64,000 nt of DNA, taken from contig NZ_CP012268.1 of the NCBI RefSeq assembly GCF_001277195.1, positions 2,356,001 through 2,420,000 on the forward strand. The letters are read 5' to 3'. The notes under the pieces were generated by a model. The model was not told the origin of the DNA and did no database searches. It saw only the letters and a program-made list of their open reading frames with translations. This document shows, one piece after another, positions 17,497-26,346 of the stretch; the stretch's first letter is position 1, and every line of letters starts with the position of its first letter. Both the position numbers and the translations under genes were made by a program. The DNA is from Cronobacter muytjensii ATCC 51329 (GTDB taxonomy: Bacteria > Pseudomonadota > Gammaproteobacteria > Enterobacterales > Enterobacteriaceae).

Positions 17497-17761
17497 ATAT
17501 TTGTCCCGCCTTTTTCTGCAATAGTCCGTTTTTTTCTTTTCAGCATTTGTCTCATTGATCGCGATGCTTAACAAAAATTTGCGAATAATCTGCCGTTTTA
17601 TTGTTCAGTTAATTCAAATTTTGAAAAAAATGTGTTTCAGGGTATTTATTTCCTCCCCATTTTCCCTTATTGGTTGATATACTTTATTTGCTTCAGAGAT
17701 AAGAAATCACGCATTGAACCTCATGAGTCGTTGTCTATAAACACGTATAAAGGGGGTTATG
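17497..17761. other. AT-rich leader and promoter region of bssS
   Basis: This 265-bp gene-free stretch is much richer in A and T than its surroundings. It should hold the bssS promoter; TTGATATACT-like sequence near 17673-17685 is a plausible core, but no known regulator site could be assigned. No open frame or repeat was seen. Confidence 0.4.
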
Positions 17762-18013
17762 ATGGAAAAAAATGAAGTAATACAGACGCATCCCCTTGTT
17801 GGATGGGACATCAGCACCGTCGACAGCTATGACGCACTGATGCTGCGGTTGCACTATCAATCCTCTCCGCAGGCGGATCGCGAAGCGACCGAAGTCGGCC
17901 AGACATTATGGTTGACCACTGATGTAGCAAGACAATTTATTTCCATCTTAGAAGCCGGCATTGCAAAAATTGAATCCGGTGAGTACCAGGAAAGCGATTA
18001 TCGCAAGCACTGA
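17762..18013 (+). CDS. bssS: BssS, biofilm regulator
   Basis: BssS is a small protein reported to influence biofilm formation through indole and AI-2 signalling in E. coli; the mechanism is unclear. The 83-residue product is nearly identical to the enteric family in THPLVGWDISTVDSYDALML-type sequence and in TDVARQFISILEAGI. Two ATG codons stand side by side (17759 and 17762); the second has the better distance to AAAGGGGG. A terminator follows. Confidence 0.92.
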   Translation: MEKNEVIQTHPLVGWDISTVDSYDALMLRLHYQSSPQADREATEVGQTLWLTTDVARQFISILEAGIAKIESGEYQESDYRKH

Positions 18014-18035
18014 TACCGTGCTTTTCTTATAACTC

Positions 18036-18066
18036 AAAGGCATCCTCCGGGGTGCCTTTATTTTTT
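18036..18066 (+). terminator. terminator after bssS
   Basis: AAAGGCATCC and GGGTGCCTTT pair around TCCG and are followed by a T-rich run. Confidence 0.8.
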
Positions 18067-18130
18067 CCCGCTTGAGAATTGTCCTGCTCTTAATTACTCT
18101 GCTAACCAATGGTTTTCGCGGAGTAATTTC

Positions 18131-19255
18131 ATGGAATACGATCTGATTATCATCGGCAGCGGCTCAACAGGCGCAGCGGCCGGTTATTACGCTACCCGCG
18201 CCGGGCTTAACGTATTAATGACAGACAGCGCTCACCCGCCGCATCAGGAGGGGAGCCACCACGGCGACACGCGGCTTATCCGCCATGCCTATGGCGAAGG
18301 CGAGCGCTATGTTCCGCTGGTGCTGCGCGCTCAGGCGCTGTGGGACGAGCTACAGGAACTCGGCGGCGAGCGTATTTTCGAGCGTACCGGCGTTATTAAT
18401 CTTGGCCCGGCCGATTCCCCCTTTCTCGCGAACGTTGCCGACAGCGCCGCGCGCTGGCAGCTCCCGCTGGAGAAACTGACCGGTGAAGAGGTGATGGCGC
18501 GCTGGCCGGAAATCCGCCTGCCGGAAAATTATCTCGGCCTGTTTGAACCCCATTCCGGCGTGCTGCGCAGTGAAAAAGCGATCGCTACGTATATTCGCCT
18601 TGCCGAAGAAGCGGGCTGCGCGCAGCTCTTTAACTGCCCGGTCAGCGGGTTTGAGGCCACCGAAGAGGGCGTGCGCGTCACCACCGCCGACGGCGTGTAC
18701 CACGCCCGCAAAGCGCTTATCAGCGCCGGGACCTGGGTGTCGCGGCTGGTGCCGGGGTTGCCAGTGACGCCGGTGCGTAAAATCTTCGCCTGGTATCAGG
18801 CGGATGGCCGCTACAGCACTAACAACCGTTTTCCGGCTTTCACGGGCGAAATGCCGAACGGCGACCAGTTTTATGGCTTCCCGGCGGAAAACAACGAGCT
18901 GAAAATTGGTAAGCATAACGGCGGACAGATTATTTCACGCCCCGAAGAGCGCGTGCCTTTTGGCGCGGTGGCGACCGACGGCGCGGAAGTCTTCCCGTTC
19001 CTGCGCCACTTCCTGCCAGGCATTGGCGGCTGTCTGTACGGCGCATCATGCACCTATGACAATACGCCGGATGAGGATTTTATTATCGACACCCTGCCCG
19101 ATACCCCCAACGTGCTGCTGGTGACGGGGCTGAGCGGCCACGGCTTTAAGTTCGCGTCGGTGCTTGGCGAGATTGCCGCGCGGTTCGCCGCCGGTAAGCC
19201 GCACGAATTCGATCTCTCTCCTTTCTCCCTGGCGCGTTTTACCGCTTCTGCATAA
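18131..19255 (+). CDS. solA: SolA, N-methyl-L-tryptophan oxidase
   Basis: A monomeric sarcosine oxidase-type flavoenzyme that oxidatively demethylates N-methyl-L-tryptophan. The dinucleotide-binding motif GSGSTG is at residues 9-14. The cysteine in YGASCTYDNTPDEDF (near residue 308) is the site of covalent FAD attachment in this family. The 374 residues compare with 372 in E. coli. It is flanked by terminators, so it is likely a single-gene unit. Confidence 0.94.
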   Translation: MEYDLIIIGSGSTGAAAGYYATRAGLNVLMTDSAHPPHQEGSHHGDTRLIRHAYGEGERYVPLVLRAQALWDELQELGGERIFERTGVINLGPADSPFLANVADSAARWQLPLEKLTGEEVMARWPEIRLPENYLGLFEPHSGVLRSEKAIATYIRLAEEAGCAQLFNCPVSGFEATEEGVRVTTADGVYHARKALISAGTWVSRLVPGLPVTPVRKIFAWYQADGRYSTNNRFPAFTGEMPNGDQFYGFPAENNELKIGKHNGGQIISRPEERVPFGAVATDGAEVFPFLRHFLPGIGGCLYGASCTYDNTPDEDFIIDTLPDTPNVLLVTGLSGHGFKFASVLGEIAARFAAGKPHEFDLSPFSLARFTASA

Positions 19256-19266
19256 CTGACCGCAAG

Positions 19267-19297
19267 CCGGGCCGTGACAGCGCCCGGTTTTCGTTTT
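19267..19297 (+). terminator. terminator after solA
   Basis: CCGGGC, 9 bases, GCCCGG, followed by TTTTCGTTTT. Confidence 0.75.
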
Positions 19298-19579
19298 CGT
19301 ATCGACAATCAAATATATTGACGCCAGACTGACAAAAGCTGATAAATCACTAAACTATTTGGTGGCTAAACAATCTCACCGCCTCGTCGCCAGGCGTTTA
19401 TACTCAAATGATATAGGATATTCCCGCTGCCTGTAGCGGTTTTAACAATCAATTAACGAATTTTCTTTGCGAATGCTTTATCTTCAAAATATTTGAACAA
19501 TTTGTTTTGTTTTTTTGGTTTGCTTTTACTTCGTCTAAACGCCACTGTTTGAGTCATTCTTACTTGCGGACGCATAATC
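19298..19579. other. gene-free upstream region of yceJI
   Basis: 282 bp between the solA terminator and yceJ. The half near yceJ is AT rich (19440-19530) and should contain the yceJI promoter. No operator or repeat could be identified with confidence. Confidence 0.4.
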
Positions 19580-20134
19580 ATGCAGTGGCGTAATTCACCA
19601 ACACGATATGGACATTTCTCAGTACTGCTTCACTGGCTGATGGCGCTGACGGTTTACGGCATGTTTGCGCTCGGGCTGTGGATGGTGTCGCTCGGCTATT
19701 ACGATGTCTGGTATCACCAGGCGCCGGAAATTCACAAGAGCATCGGTATCATTCTGTTTGTCTTTCTGCTGGTGCGCGTGGTCTGGCGCTTTATCTCTCC
19801 GCCCCCGCCGCCCCTCGCCAGTTATTCACGCCTGACGCATTTCAGCGCCGTTGCGGTACACGTCATGCTCTACCTGATCCTGTTTACTATTCTTATCAGC
19901 GGCTATCTGATCTCGACGGCGGAAGGCAAACCGATCTCCGTCTTCGGGCTGTTCGAGGTACCGGCGCTGGTGAGCGGCGCGGGCGAGCAGGCGGATCTCG
20001 CTGGTGATATCCATCTGTGGCTCGCCTGGAGCGTGGTGGGCCTGTCGGTCCTGCACGCGCTGGCCGCGCTGAAACACCATTTTGTCGACAAAGACGTCAC
20101 CCTGAAGCGGATGCTCGGGAAAGCGTCACACTAA
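19580..20134 (+). CDS. yceJ: YceJ, cytochrome b561-type membrane protein
   Basis: A 184-residue inner-membrane protein with four hydrophobic segments and paired histidines that would hold two b hemes, as in cytochrome b561 (FSVLLHWLMAL near the N terminus; HLWLAWSVVGLSVLHALAALKHH near the C terminus, summarised by VLHALAALKHH). It probably passes electrons between quinone and periplasmic partners. It is 14 bp upstream of yceI, with which it forms a conserved pair. Confidence 0.9.
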   Translation: MQWRNSPTRYGHFSVLLHWLMALTVYGMFALGLWMVSLGYYDVWYHQAPEIHKSIGIILFVFLLVRVVWRFISPPPPPLASYSRLTHFSAVAVHVMLYLILFTILISGYLISTAEGKPISVFGLFEVPALVSGAGEQADLAGDIHLWLAWSVVGLSVLHALAALKHHFVDKDVTLKRMLGKASH

Positions 20135-20148
20135 CCATGGAGCGAAAT

Positions 20149-20724
20149 ATGAAGAAAAGCCTGCTGGGGGTCACTCTGGGTGCCCTGCTGTTCACGACCG
20201 GCTCAGCCGTCGCCGCTGATTACAAGATCGATAAAGAAGGCCAGCATGCCTTCGTCAACTTCCGTATCCAGCATCTGGGCTACAGCTGGCTCTACGGTAC
20301 GTTCCGCGATTTCGACGGCACGTTCACGTTTGATGAGAAAAATCCGGCGGCGGATAAAGTCAACGTCACCATCAATACCAACAGCGTCGACACGAACCAC
20401 GCCGAGCGCGACAAGCACCTGCGCAGCGCGGAATTCCTGAACGTGGCGAAGTTCCCGAAAGCGACCTTCACGTCGACCGCCGTGAAAAAAGATGGCGATG
20501 AACTGGATATCACTGGCGACCTGACTCTGAACGGCGTGACCAAACCGGTAACGCTGGAAGCGAAACTGCTGGGCCAGGGTAAAGATCCGTGGGGCGGCGA
20601 GCGCGCGGGCTTTGAAGCGGAAGGGAAAATCAAGCTGAAAGACTTCAACATTACCACCGATCTGGGGCCGGCCTCCCAGGAAGTGGATCTGATTATCTCT
20701 GTGGAAGGCGTGAAGCAGAAGTAA
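20149..20724 (+). CDS. yceI: YceI, periplasmic lipid-binding-fold protein
   Basis: A secreted 191-residue protein of the YceI family, whose lipocalin-like barrel binds isoprenoid-type molecules in homologs. The signal peptide ends AVAA before DYKIDKEGQHAFVNF. DLTLNGVTKPVTLEA and ASQEVDLIISVEGV are conserved. The ATG follows ATGGAGCGAAAT. In E. coli it is induced at high pH and by osmotic shift; the physiological ligand is unknown. Co-transcribed with yceJ. Confidence 0.95.
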   Translation: MKKSLLGVTLGALLFTTGSAVAADYKIDKEGQHAFVNFRIQHLGYSWLYGTFRDFDGTFTFDEKNPAADKVNVTINTNSVDTNHAERDKHLRSAEFLNVAKFPKATFTSTAVKKDGDELDITGDLTLNGVTKPVTLEAKLLGQGKDPWGGERAGFEAEGKIKLKDFNITTDLGPASQEVDLIISVEGVKQK

Positions 20725-20738
20725 TCGCCTTTACGGCA

Positions 20739-20768
20739 TAAAAAACCGGTCAACTGACCGGTTTTTTT
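20739..20768. terminator. bidirectional terminator between yceI and trhO
   Basis: CCGGTCAACTGACCGG flanked by AAAAAA on one side and TTTTTTT on the other, ending both converging genes. Confidence 0.9.
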
Positions 20769-20779
20769 ACGCCTGCGGG

Positions 20780-21829
20780 TTATTCCGGGTCCGGAATGCC
20801 GAGCGTGGTGTTGAGACGCCCGCGGGATTTATTAAAGATTTTATTGCCGTTTTCACGACCCGCGCGCCGGCGGCGCTGCTCTTCTTCCGGCAGGGCCATC
20901 TCTTCTTTGCACAGCTCGCTGCAGCAACCGGCAAATTTCTCAGCGCACGCCGGGCACTGAATGAACAGCAGATGGCAGCCGTCATTTTTGCAGTTGGTGT
21001 GGCTGTCGCACGGCGCGCCGCACTGGTGGCAGTGCGCGATAACATCTTCCGAGATGCGCTCGCCCATGCGTTCGTCAAACACGAAGTTTTTGCCGACAAA
21101 ACGTACCGGCAGCCCCTGTTCGCGCGCTTTACGGGCGTACTCAATAATGCCGCCTTCGATATGCCAGACTTTCTGGAAACCGTTATGGCGCATGAATGCG
21201 CTCGCTTTTTCACAGCGGATCCCGCCAGTGCAGTACATGACGATTTTCTTGTCCTTGTACTCCTGCATCATCTCCACCGCTTTCGGCAACTGCTCGCGGA
21301 AAGTGTCCGCCGGGATCTCCAGCGCATTCTCGAAATGCCCCACTTCATATTCGTAGTGGTTGCGCATATCGATAAACACCGCATCCGGGTCATCGAGCAT
21401 CGCGTTGACTTCCGCCGCCTTAAGGTATTCGCCCACGTCGCTTGCGTCAAAAGTCAGGTCATCGATGCCGTCCGCCACGATGCGATCGCGCACTTTCATG
21501 CGCAGCACCCAGAAGGATTTTCCATCGTCATCCAGCGCGATATTCAGACGCAGCCCGTCCAGCGCCGGGTGGAAACCATACAGCGCGGCGCGAAACGCCT
21601 CGACGTTGCTTTCCGGCACGCTGATTTGCGCGTTGATACCCTCATGGGCCAGATAAATACGGCCAAAAACATTGAGTTCGGTGAACGCTTTATAGAGCGC
21701 GTCGCGCGTCGCTTTCGGATCGTCGATGGTGAAATACTTATAGAATGAGATAGTGGTGCGCGGCTCGGTTTCGGCCAGCATGCGCGCTCTCAGCTCCTCA
21801 TTCGATATGCGGTTGTGTAACACTGGCAT
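20780..21829 (-). CDS. trhO: TrhO, tRNA uridine(34) hydroxylase
   Basis: TrhO hydroxylates U34 of several tRNAs using molecular oxygen, giving 5-hydroxyuridine. The 349-residue protein (E. coli YceA has 350) has an N-terminal ferredoxin-like domain, a central rhodanese domain with the catalytic cysteine in MYCTGGIRCEKA, and a cysteine-rich C-terminal part (CHQCGAPCDSHTNC, CPACAEKFAGCC) likely to bind metal. It diverges from lpxL. Confidence 0.95.
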   Translation of the reverse strand: MPVLHNRISNEELRARMLAETEPRTTISFYKYFTIDDPKATRDALYKAFTELNVFGRIYLAHEGINAQISVPESNVEAFRAALYGFHPALDGLRLNIALDDDGKSFWVLRMKVRDRIVADGIDDLTFDASDVGEYLKAAEVNAMLDDPDAVFIDMRNHYEYEVGHFENALEIPADTFREQLPKAVEMMQEYKDKKIVMYCTGGIRCEKASAFMRHNGFQKVWHIEGGIIEYARKAREQGLPVRFVGKNFVFDERMGERISEDVIAHCHQCGAPCDSHTNCKNDGCHLLFIQCPACAEKFAGCCSELCKEEMALPEEEQRRRRAGRENGNKIFNKSRGRLNTTLGIPDPE

Positions 21830-22051
21830 GGTGTACTTTCCTGCTATCGGTGGGGGAATAAATAACGGCCGGCATCATATAGCAATTACCGTTAATTTAC
21901 ATCCCTACATTTTGCGCTACATTTTCCACACCTTAGCGCTTTTATCTTCCCCCGGCGTCGCGGCGTGAACGGCAGAGAATTTTGGTCGTTCGCAAAAAAA
22001 TGTCACAATACCGGCCGTGAAAGGGCTTCGCCTGCAATTAATGGAATTTTC

Positions 22052-22972
22052 ATGACGCATTTACCGCAATTTTCTCGCGCACTGCTGCACCCCCGTTACT
22101 GGCTGACCTGGCTTGGCATTGGCCTGCTCTATCTCGTCGTGCTGCTCCCCTACCCGGTCATCTGGCGCCTGGGGCGTGGGCTTGGCCGCCTGGCGATGCG
22201 GGTGATGAAACGCCGCGCGCGTATCGCGCATCGCAATCTTGAACTCTGCTTCCCACAAATGAGCGAAGCCGAGCGAAAGGCGCTGGTAGTGAAGAATTTC
22301 GAATCGGTCGGCATGGGGCTGATGGAAACCGGTATGGCCTGGTTCTGGCCCAACTGGCGCGTTGCGCGCTGGACGGAGGTTTCCGGCGTCGACCCCGTCA
22401 AAGCGCTGCTGGCGCAGCAACAGGGCATTTTGCTGATCGGCGTGCATTTCCTGACGCTGGAGCTGGGCGCGCGCATCTTCGGAATGCATACGCCGGGCAT
22501 CGGAGTTTATCGCCCTAACGACAACCCGCTGCTCGACTGGCTGCAAACCTGGGGACGCCTGCGCTCCAATAAAACCATGCTCGATCGTAAAGATCTTAAA
22601 GGCATGATCCGCGCGCTGAAAGGCGGCGAAATCATCTGGTACGCGCCTGACCATGACTATGGCCCGCGTAACAGCGTATTCGTGCCGTTTTTCGCGGTTG
22701 ATCAGGCTGCCACCACCTCCGGCACCTGGATGCTGGCGAAAACGTCGAAAGCCTGCATCGTGCCGTTCGTACCGCGCCGCAAGGCGGATGGCAGCGGTTA
22801 TGAGCTGATTGCGCTGGAGCCGGAGTGTGCGCCGCCTGTTGGCAGCGCCGAAGAGACCGCCGCCTGGATGAATAAGGTGGTGGAGAAGTGCATTCTGATG
22901 GCCCCGGATCAGTATATGTGGCTGCACCGCCGCTTCAAGACGCGCCCGGAAGGCGTACCGTCTCGCTATTAA
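22052..22972 (+). CDS. lpxL: LpxL, lauroyl acyltransferase of lipid A
   Basis: LpxL transfers laurate from acyl carrier protein to Kdo2-lipid IVA in the inner membrane. The 306 residues equal E. coli LpxL. One N-terminal membrane segment (about 17-37) is followed by the acyltransferase domain with the catalytic H132 and E137 in GVHFLTLE. The ATG at 22052 follows GGAATTTTC; the frame is open to 21965 but the added sequence is unlike the family. Confidence 0.96.
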   Translation: MTHLPQFSRALLHPRYWLTWLGIGLLYLVVLLPYPVIWRLGRGLGRLAMRVMKRRARIAHRNLELCFPQMSEAERKALVVKNFESVGMGLMETGMAWFWPNWRVARWTEVSGVDPVKALLAQQQGILLIGVHFLTLELGARIFGMHTPGIGVYRPNDNPLLDWLQTWGRLRSNKTMLDRKDLKGMIRALKGGEIIWYAPDHDYGPRNSVFVPFFAVDQAATTSGTWMLAKTSKACIVPFVPRRKADGSGYELIALEPECAPPVGSAEETAAWMNKVVEKCILMAPDQYMWLHRRFKTRPEGVPSRY

Positions 22973-22978
22973 TCACCC

Positions 22979-23005
22979 CGCCCGCAGCGCGCCACGTTGC
23001 GGGCG
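22979..23005 (+). terminator. possible terminator after lpxL
   Basis: CGCCCGCA pairs with TGCGGGCG across an 11-base loop. The T run after it is poor, so termination may be partial. Confidence 0.35.
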
Positions 23006-23101
23006 TTGCTTCTCCCGCCATTTTTTTCGCCTTCATTCTTGCAAATCCTGATCTTCGACTATTCTTTCCTGAAACAACCATGTCCGTTCAGGGAGAAAGC
23101 T

Positions 23102-23479
23102 ATGACTATGTACGCCACGCTTGAAGAAGCCATTGACGCAGCACGCGAAGAGTTCCTCGCCGCGAATCCGGCAATCGAGGAAGAGGACGCGGTTGTCGAG
23201 CTGTTCAATATGCAAAAATATGTGCTGCAGGATGGGGAAATTATGTGGCAGGTCGAGTTCTTCGCCAATGAAACCGACGAAGGCGACTGTCTGACCGTAT
23301 TGACCGGCGACGCCGCGCAGAGCGTGTTTGACGGCGATTTCGACGAGATTGAACTGCGCCAGGAGTGGCAGGAAGAGAATACGCTGCATGAGTGGGATGA
23401 AGGCGAGTTTCAGCTGGAGCCGCCGCTGGACACCGAAGAGGGGCGCACCGCGGCGGACGAATGGGATACCACCCGCTAA
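23102..23479 (+). CDS. mysB: MysB, small acidic protein
   Basis: A 125-residue, strongly acidic cytoplasmic protein, almost colinear with E. coli MysB (MTMYATLEEAIDAAREEFLA at the start, LHEWDEGEFQLEPPLDTEEG near the end). In E. coli it was found as a multicopy suppressor of secretion defects; its normal role is unknown. The ATG at 23102 follows AGGGAGAAAGCT. It converges with yceK, 3 bp away. Confidence 0.93.
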   Translation: MTMYATLEEAIDAAREEFLAANPAIEEEDAVVELFNMQKYVLQDGEIMWQVEFFANETDEGDCLTVLTGDAAQSVFDGDFDEIELRQEWQEENTLHEWDEGEFQLEPPLDTEEGRTAADEWDTTR

Positions 23480-23482
23480 GCG

Positions 23483-23710
23483 TTATTCATACGGGCCGTG
23501 ATGCATATCGACCGGTAGCAACAGCGTGTCGAAGATGAGCGAAAACGGCAGATCGAGCATCAGAATAAAGCGCCACGGCCTGTCACGCACATCCCACTGC
23601 ACGCCGGGGTAATACTGATTGCCATGTCCCTGCCCCGGCACGGCGCGACTGATGATACTGCCACAGCCGCAGAGCATCCAGACGGCAAGCAGAACGGCGA
23701 CGATTCTCAA
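23483..23710 (-). CDS. yceK: YceK, DUF1375 lipoprotein
   Basis: A 75-residue small lipoprotein with a lipobox LCGC (acylated cysteine near residue 16) and the DUF1375 body, including YYPGVQWD and PFSLIFDTLLLPVD. Function unknown. It lies between mysB and the opgGH operon as in E. coli. Confidence 0.9.
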   Translation of the reverse strand: MRIVAVLLAVWMLCGCGSIISRAVPGQGHGNQYYPGVQWDVRDRPWRFILMLDLPFSLIFDTLLLPVDMHHGPYE

Positions 23711-23765
23711 GGGTGACCTCGCTTTTTAACAGAGTGTTTCAAGTATAACAGTCCGTGAGAGAGGC

Positions 23766-23797
23766 AAAAAAATGCCGGCCATCAGGCCGGCATTTTC
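23766..23797. terminator. terminator after opgGH
   Basis: AAAATGCCGGCC and GGCCGGCATTTT form a perfect 12-bp stem around ATCA. T-rich on both strands; it ends opgH on the minus strand. Confidence 0.88.
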
Positions 23798-23817
23798 ATT
23801 TCTGGCATTTACCACGC

Positions 23818-26346
23818 TTACTGCGCGCGTAACGCCTGCGGGTTGAGCTTCAGCTCATCGTAATGGCTAACCCAGGAGGAGTATTTCTCCGGGTGCGCCC
23901 AGACGCGATAGTGCATACGCGCCATTGTCACCGGATCGCTTAACAGCACCAGGCGGCGGTCGCGGGTGAGCTTCTCCGGCGTATCGTTCAGCGCCTGCTC
24001 GACGTGACGATCGCGGGCAATCTCCAGCACATGGCTTGCGCGGTGACGCGCGGTTGCCATGGCGGTCGCCAGCGCGTTAAACGACGGATGGAACACCGCG
24101 TGCATAAAGCCATCTTCCAGCGAACGGCTGCGGTTAAGCTCCAGATAGCGGTCAGTATCCACCAGCACCTGCGGCGGCGAATACTCTTCCGGGATCAGGA
24201 ACAGCTTCCAGCGTTTGGTACGCAGGCCCACGGTCGCGCGGCTTGAAATCACCGACACAAACGGCGAGAGGATCAGCGAGAACACGATAGGTGCCAGCCA
24301 GAACAGGAAGCGCAGATCCAGCCATGCCATACCGACGGCCCATACCAGACCCAGCAGCAGCTGCGAACCGTGACGCAGGAACGCTTCGCTCCACGGTGTG
24401 GAGTCGTCGTCACGCTGCGGCGAGTTCCAGACCACTTCCCAGCCGAGGAAAGCACTTACCACAAACACGGTGTGGAACAGCATACGCACCGGCGCCAGCA
24501 GTACCGAGAACAGCACTTCCAGCAGCAGAGAAAGCGTGACGCGGAAAAAGCCGCCATACTCTTTCGGGCCTTTACACCAGATGAGAATAACGCTCAGCAG
24601 TTTCGGCAGGAACAGCAGCACCATGGTCGAGGCGAACAGCGCTATCGCCAGCTCAGGACGCCACTGCGGCCAGACCGGGAAGAGCTGACGCGGCTGCAGG
24701 AAGTATTGTGGCTCAGTGAGCGCATGTACCACCTGAAGCGCGGTAGAGAGCGCCAGGAACAGGAACCAGAGCGGCGCCGACAGATAAGACATCACGCCCG
24801 TCAGGAACACGGCACGGTGAACCGGGTGCATGCCCTTAACCAGGAACAGGCGGAAGTTCATCAGGTTGCCGTGGCACCAGCGGCGGTCGCGCTTAAGCTC
24901 GTCCAGCAGGTTCGGCGGCAGCTCTTCATACGAGCCCGGCAGATCATAGGCAATCCACACGCCCCAGCCCGCACGACGCATCAGCGCCGCCTCCACGAAG
25001 TCATGGGAAAGGATGGAGCCTGCGAAAGAGCCCTCGCCTGGCAGCGGCGCCAGCGCGCAGTGCTCGATGAACGGCTTCACGCGGATAATCGCGTTATGGC
25101 CCCAGTAGTGCGATTCGCCCAGTTGCCAGAAGTGCAGACCGGCGGTAAACAACGGCCCGTAAACACGAGTGGCGAACTGCTGGCAGCGCGCATAGAGCGT
25201 ATCCATGCCAGACGCTTTCGGCGACGACTGGATAATCCCGGCGTTCGGGTTCGCTTCCATCAGACGCACCAGACCGGTCAGACAGTCGCCCGTCATCACG
25301 GAGTCGGCGTCCAGCACCACCATGTAGCTGTACTGGTTGCCCCAGCGACGGCAAAAATCGTCGATGTTGCCGCTTTTACGCTTCACGCGACGGCGACGAC
25401 GGCGATAGAAGATCTGCCCTTCGCCCTGCACTTCGGCAATCAGCTCCATCCACGCTTTCTGCTCGGCGACGCAAATATCCGGGTTATAGCTGTCGCTCAG
25501 GATATAAACGTCGAAGTGCGCCTGCTGGCCGGTAGCTTTGACCGACTCCCAGGTTGCGCGCAGGCCCGCAAACACACGATCCACATCTTCATTGCAGATA
25601 GGCATGATAAGCGCGGTACGGTGCTCAGGGTTGATAGGCTCGTCCCCGACCGTCGAGGCGGAGATACTGTACTTATCTTTACCAATAAGTAGCTGCAAAA
25701 AGCCCATCAGCGCGGTCCAGAACCCGGCGCTGACCCAGCAGAACAGAATTGCGAACAGGATCAGGATGCCGCTTTGCAGCACATATGGCAGCAGCTGCAT
25801 CACGGAAACCAGCCAGTCCTGGCCCATCATGTCTGCCGGATTGATCAGCGCCCAGCCCTGATAAGGCAGAATGGTTTTCATATACCAGGTGGCGACGACC
25901 GTCTGGGAAAGCGTCAGCAGCAGCAGGATGTAACGGCGGATAGTGCCGACCGTACGCCATTTTTGCTCCGCGGCGCGCTCTTCTTTCGTCAGGCCCGCCA
26001 TGTAGCGCGGCAGCACTTCGCGGCCGCGCAGACGATCCCAGAAGCGCCCAATCGGGTTGGTACGCCACGGATCCGGGAACATGGAGGAACGCGTTGCCTT
26101 CGGCATCGCCTGGATCTGCGTGCGGCCTTCGTCGTCTTTGATCAGCTGATCGCCATTGAGCGAGTCTGACCAGCGCTGTTCAAGACGCGTTTTCACCGAG
26201 CCCAGCGGGGAGTCATCCTCGCGGGCCCAGACGCGCCCTTCGGCGTCCAGCGACTGATGAAGGGCCTGCATGTCAGATGTCGGCAGCGCCGCTTTCTCAA
26301 TATCGGAAAGCGGCAGCAGGTCGATATACTCAGTAGACTTATTCAT
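23818..26346 (-). CDS. opgH: OpgH, glucan glucosyltransferase
   Basis: OpgH makes the beta-1,2-glucan backbone of osmoregulated periplasmic glucans from UDP-glucose and moves it across the inner membrane; in E. coli it also slows FtsZ assembly in rich medium. The 842 residues have several membrane segments and a family 2 glycosyltransferase domain with VLDADSVMTGD, LSHDFVEAA and RDRRWCHGN motifs. The ATG at 26346 overlaps the last 8 bases of opgG; the open frame reaches 26376 but has no ribosome site. Confidence 0.96.
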   Translation of the reverse strand: MNKSTEYIDLLPLSDIEKAALPTSDMQALHQSLDAEGRVWAREDDSPLGSVKTRLEQRWSDSLNGDQLIKDDEGRTQIQAMPKATRSSMFPDPWRTNPIGRFWDRLRGREVLPRYMAGLTKEERAAEQKWRTVGTIRRYILLLLTLSQTVVATWYMKTILPYQGWALINPADMMGQDWLVSVMQLLPYVLQSGILILFAILFCWVSAGFWTALMGFLQLLIGKDKYSISASTVGDEPINPEHRTALIMPICNEDVDRVFAGLRATWESVKATGQQAHFDVYILSDSYNPDICVAEQKAWMELIAEVQGEGQIFYRRRRRRVKRKSGNIDDFCRRWGNQYSYMVVLDADSVMTGDCLTGLVRLMEANPNAGIIQSSPKASGMDTLYARCQQFATRVYGPLFTAGLHFWQLGESHYWGHNAIIRVKPFIEHCALAPLPGEGSFAGSILSHDFVEAALMRRAGWGVWIAYDLPGSYEELPPNLLDELKRDRRWCHGNLMNFRLFLVKGMHPVHRAVFLTGVMSYLSAPLWFLFLALSTALQVVHALTEPQYFLQPRQLFPVWPQWRPELAIALFASTMVLLFLPKLLSVILIWCKGPKEYGGFFRVTLSLLLEVLFSVLLAPVRMLFHTVFVVSAFLGWEVVWNSPQRDDDSTPWSEAFLRHGSQLLLGLVWAVGMAWLDLRFLFWLAPIVFSLILSPFVSVISSRATVGLRTKRWKLFLIPEEYSPPQVLVDTDRYLELNRSRSLEDGFMHAVFHPSFNALATAMATARHRASHVLEIARDRHVEQALNDTPEKLTRDRRLVLLSDPVTMARMHYRVWAHPEKYSSWVSHYDELKLNPQALRAQ

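Noticed and set aside
24370..25692. 440-codon plus-strand open frame opposite opgH
   Set aside because: Shadow of the conserved opgH reading frame, with composition rich in Arg, His and Gln typical of antisense frames.
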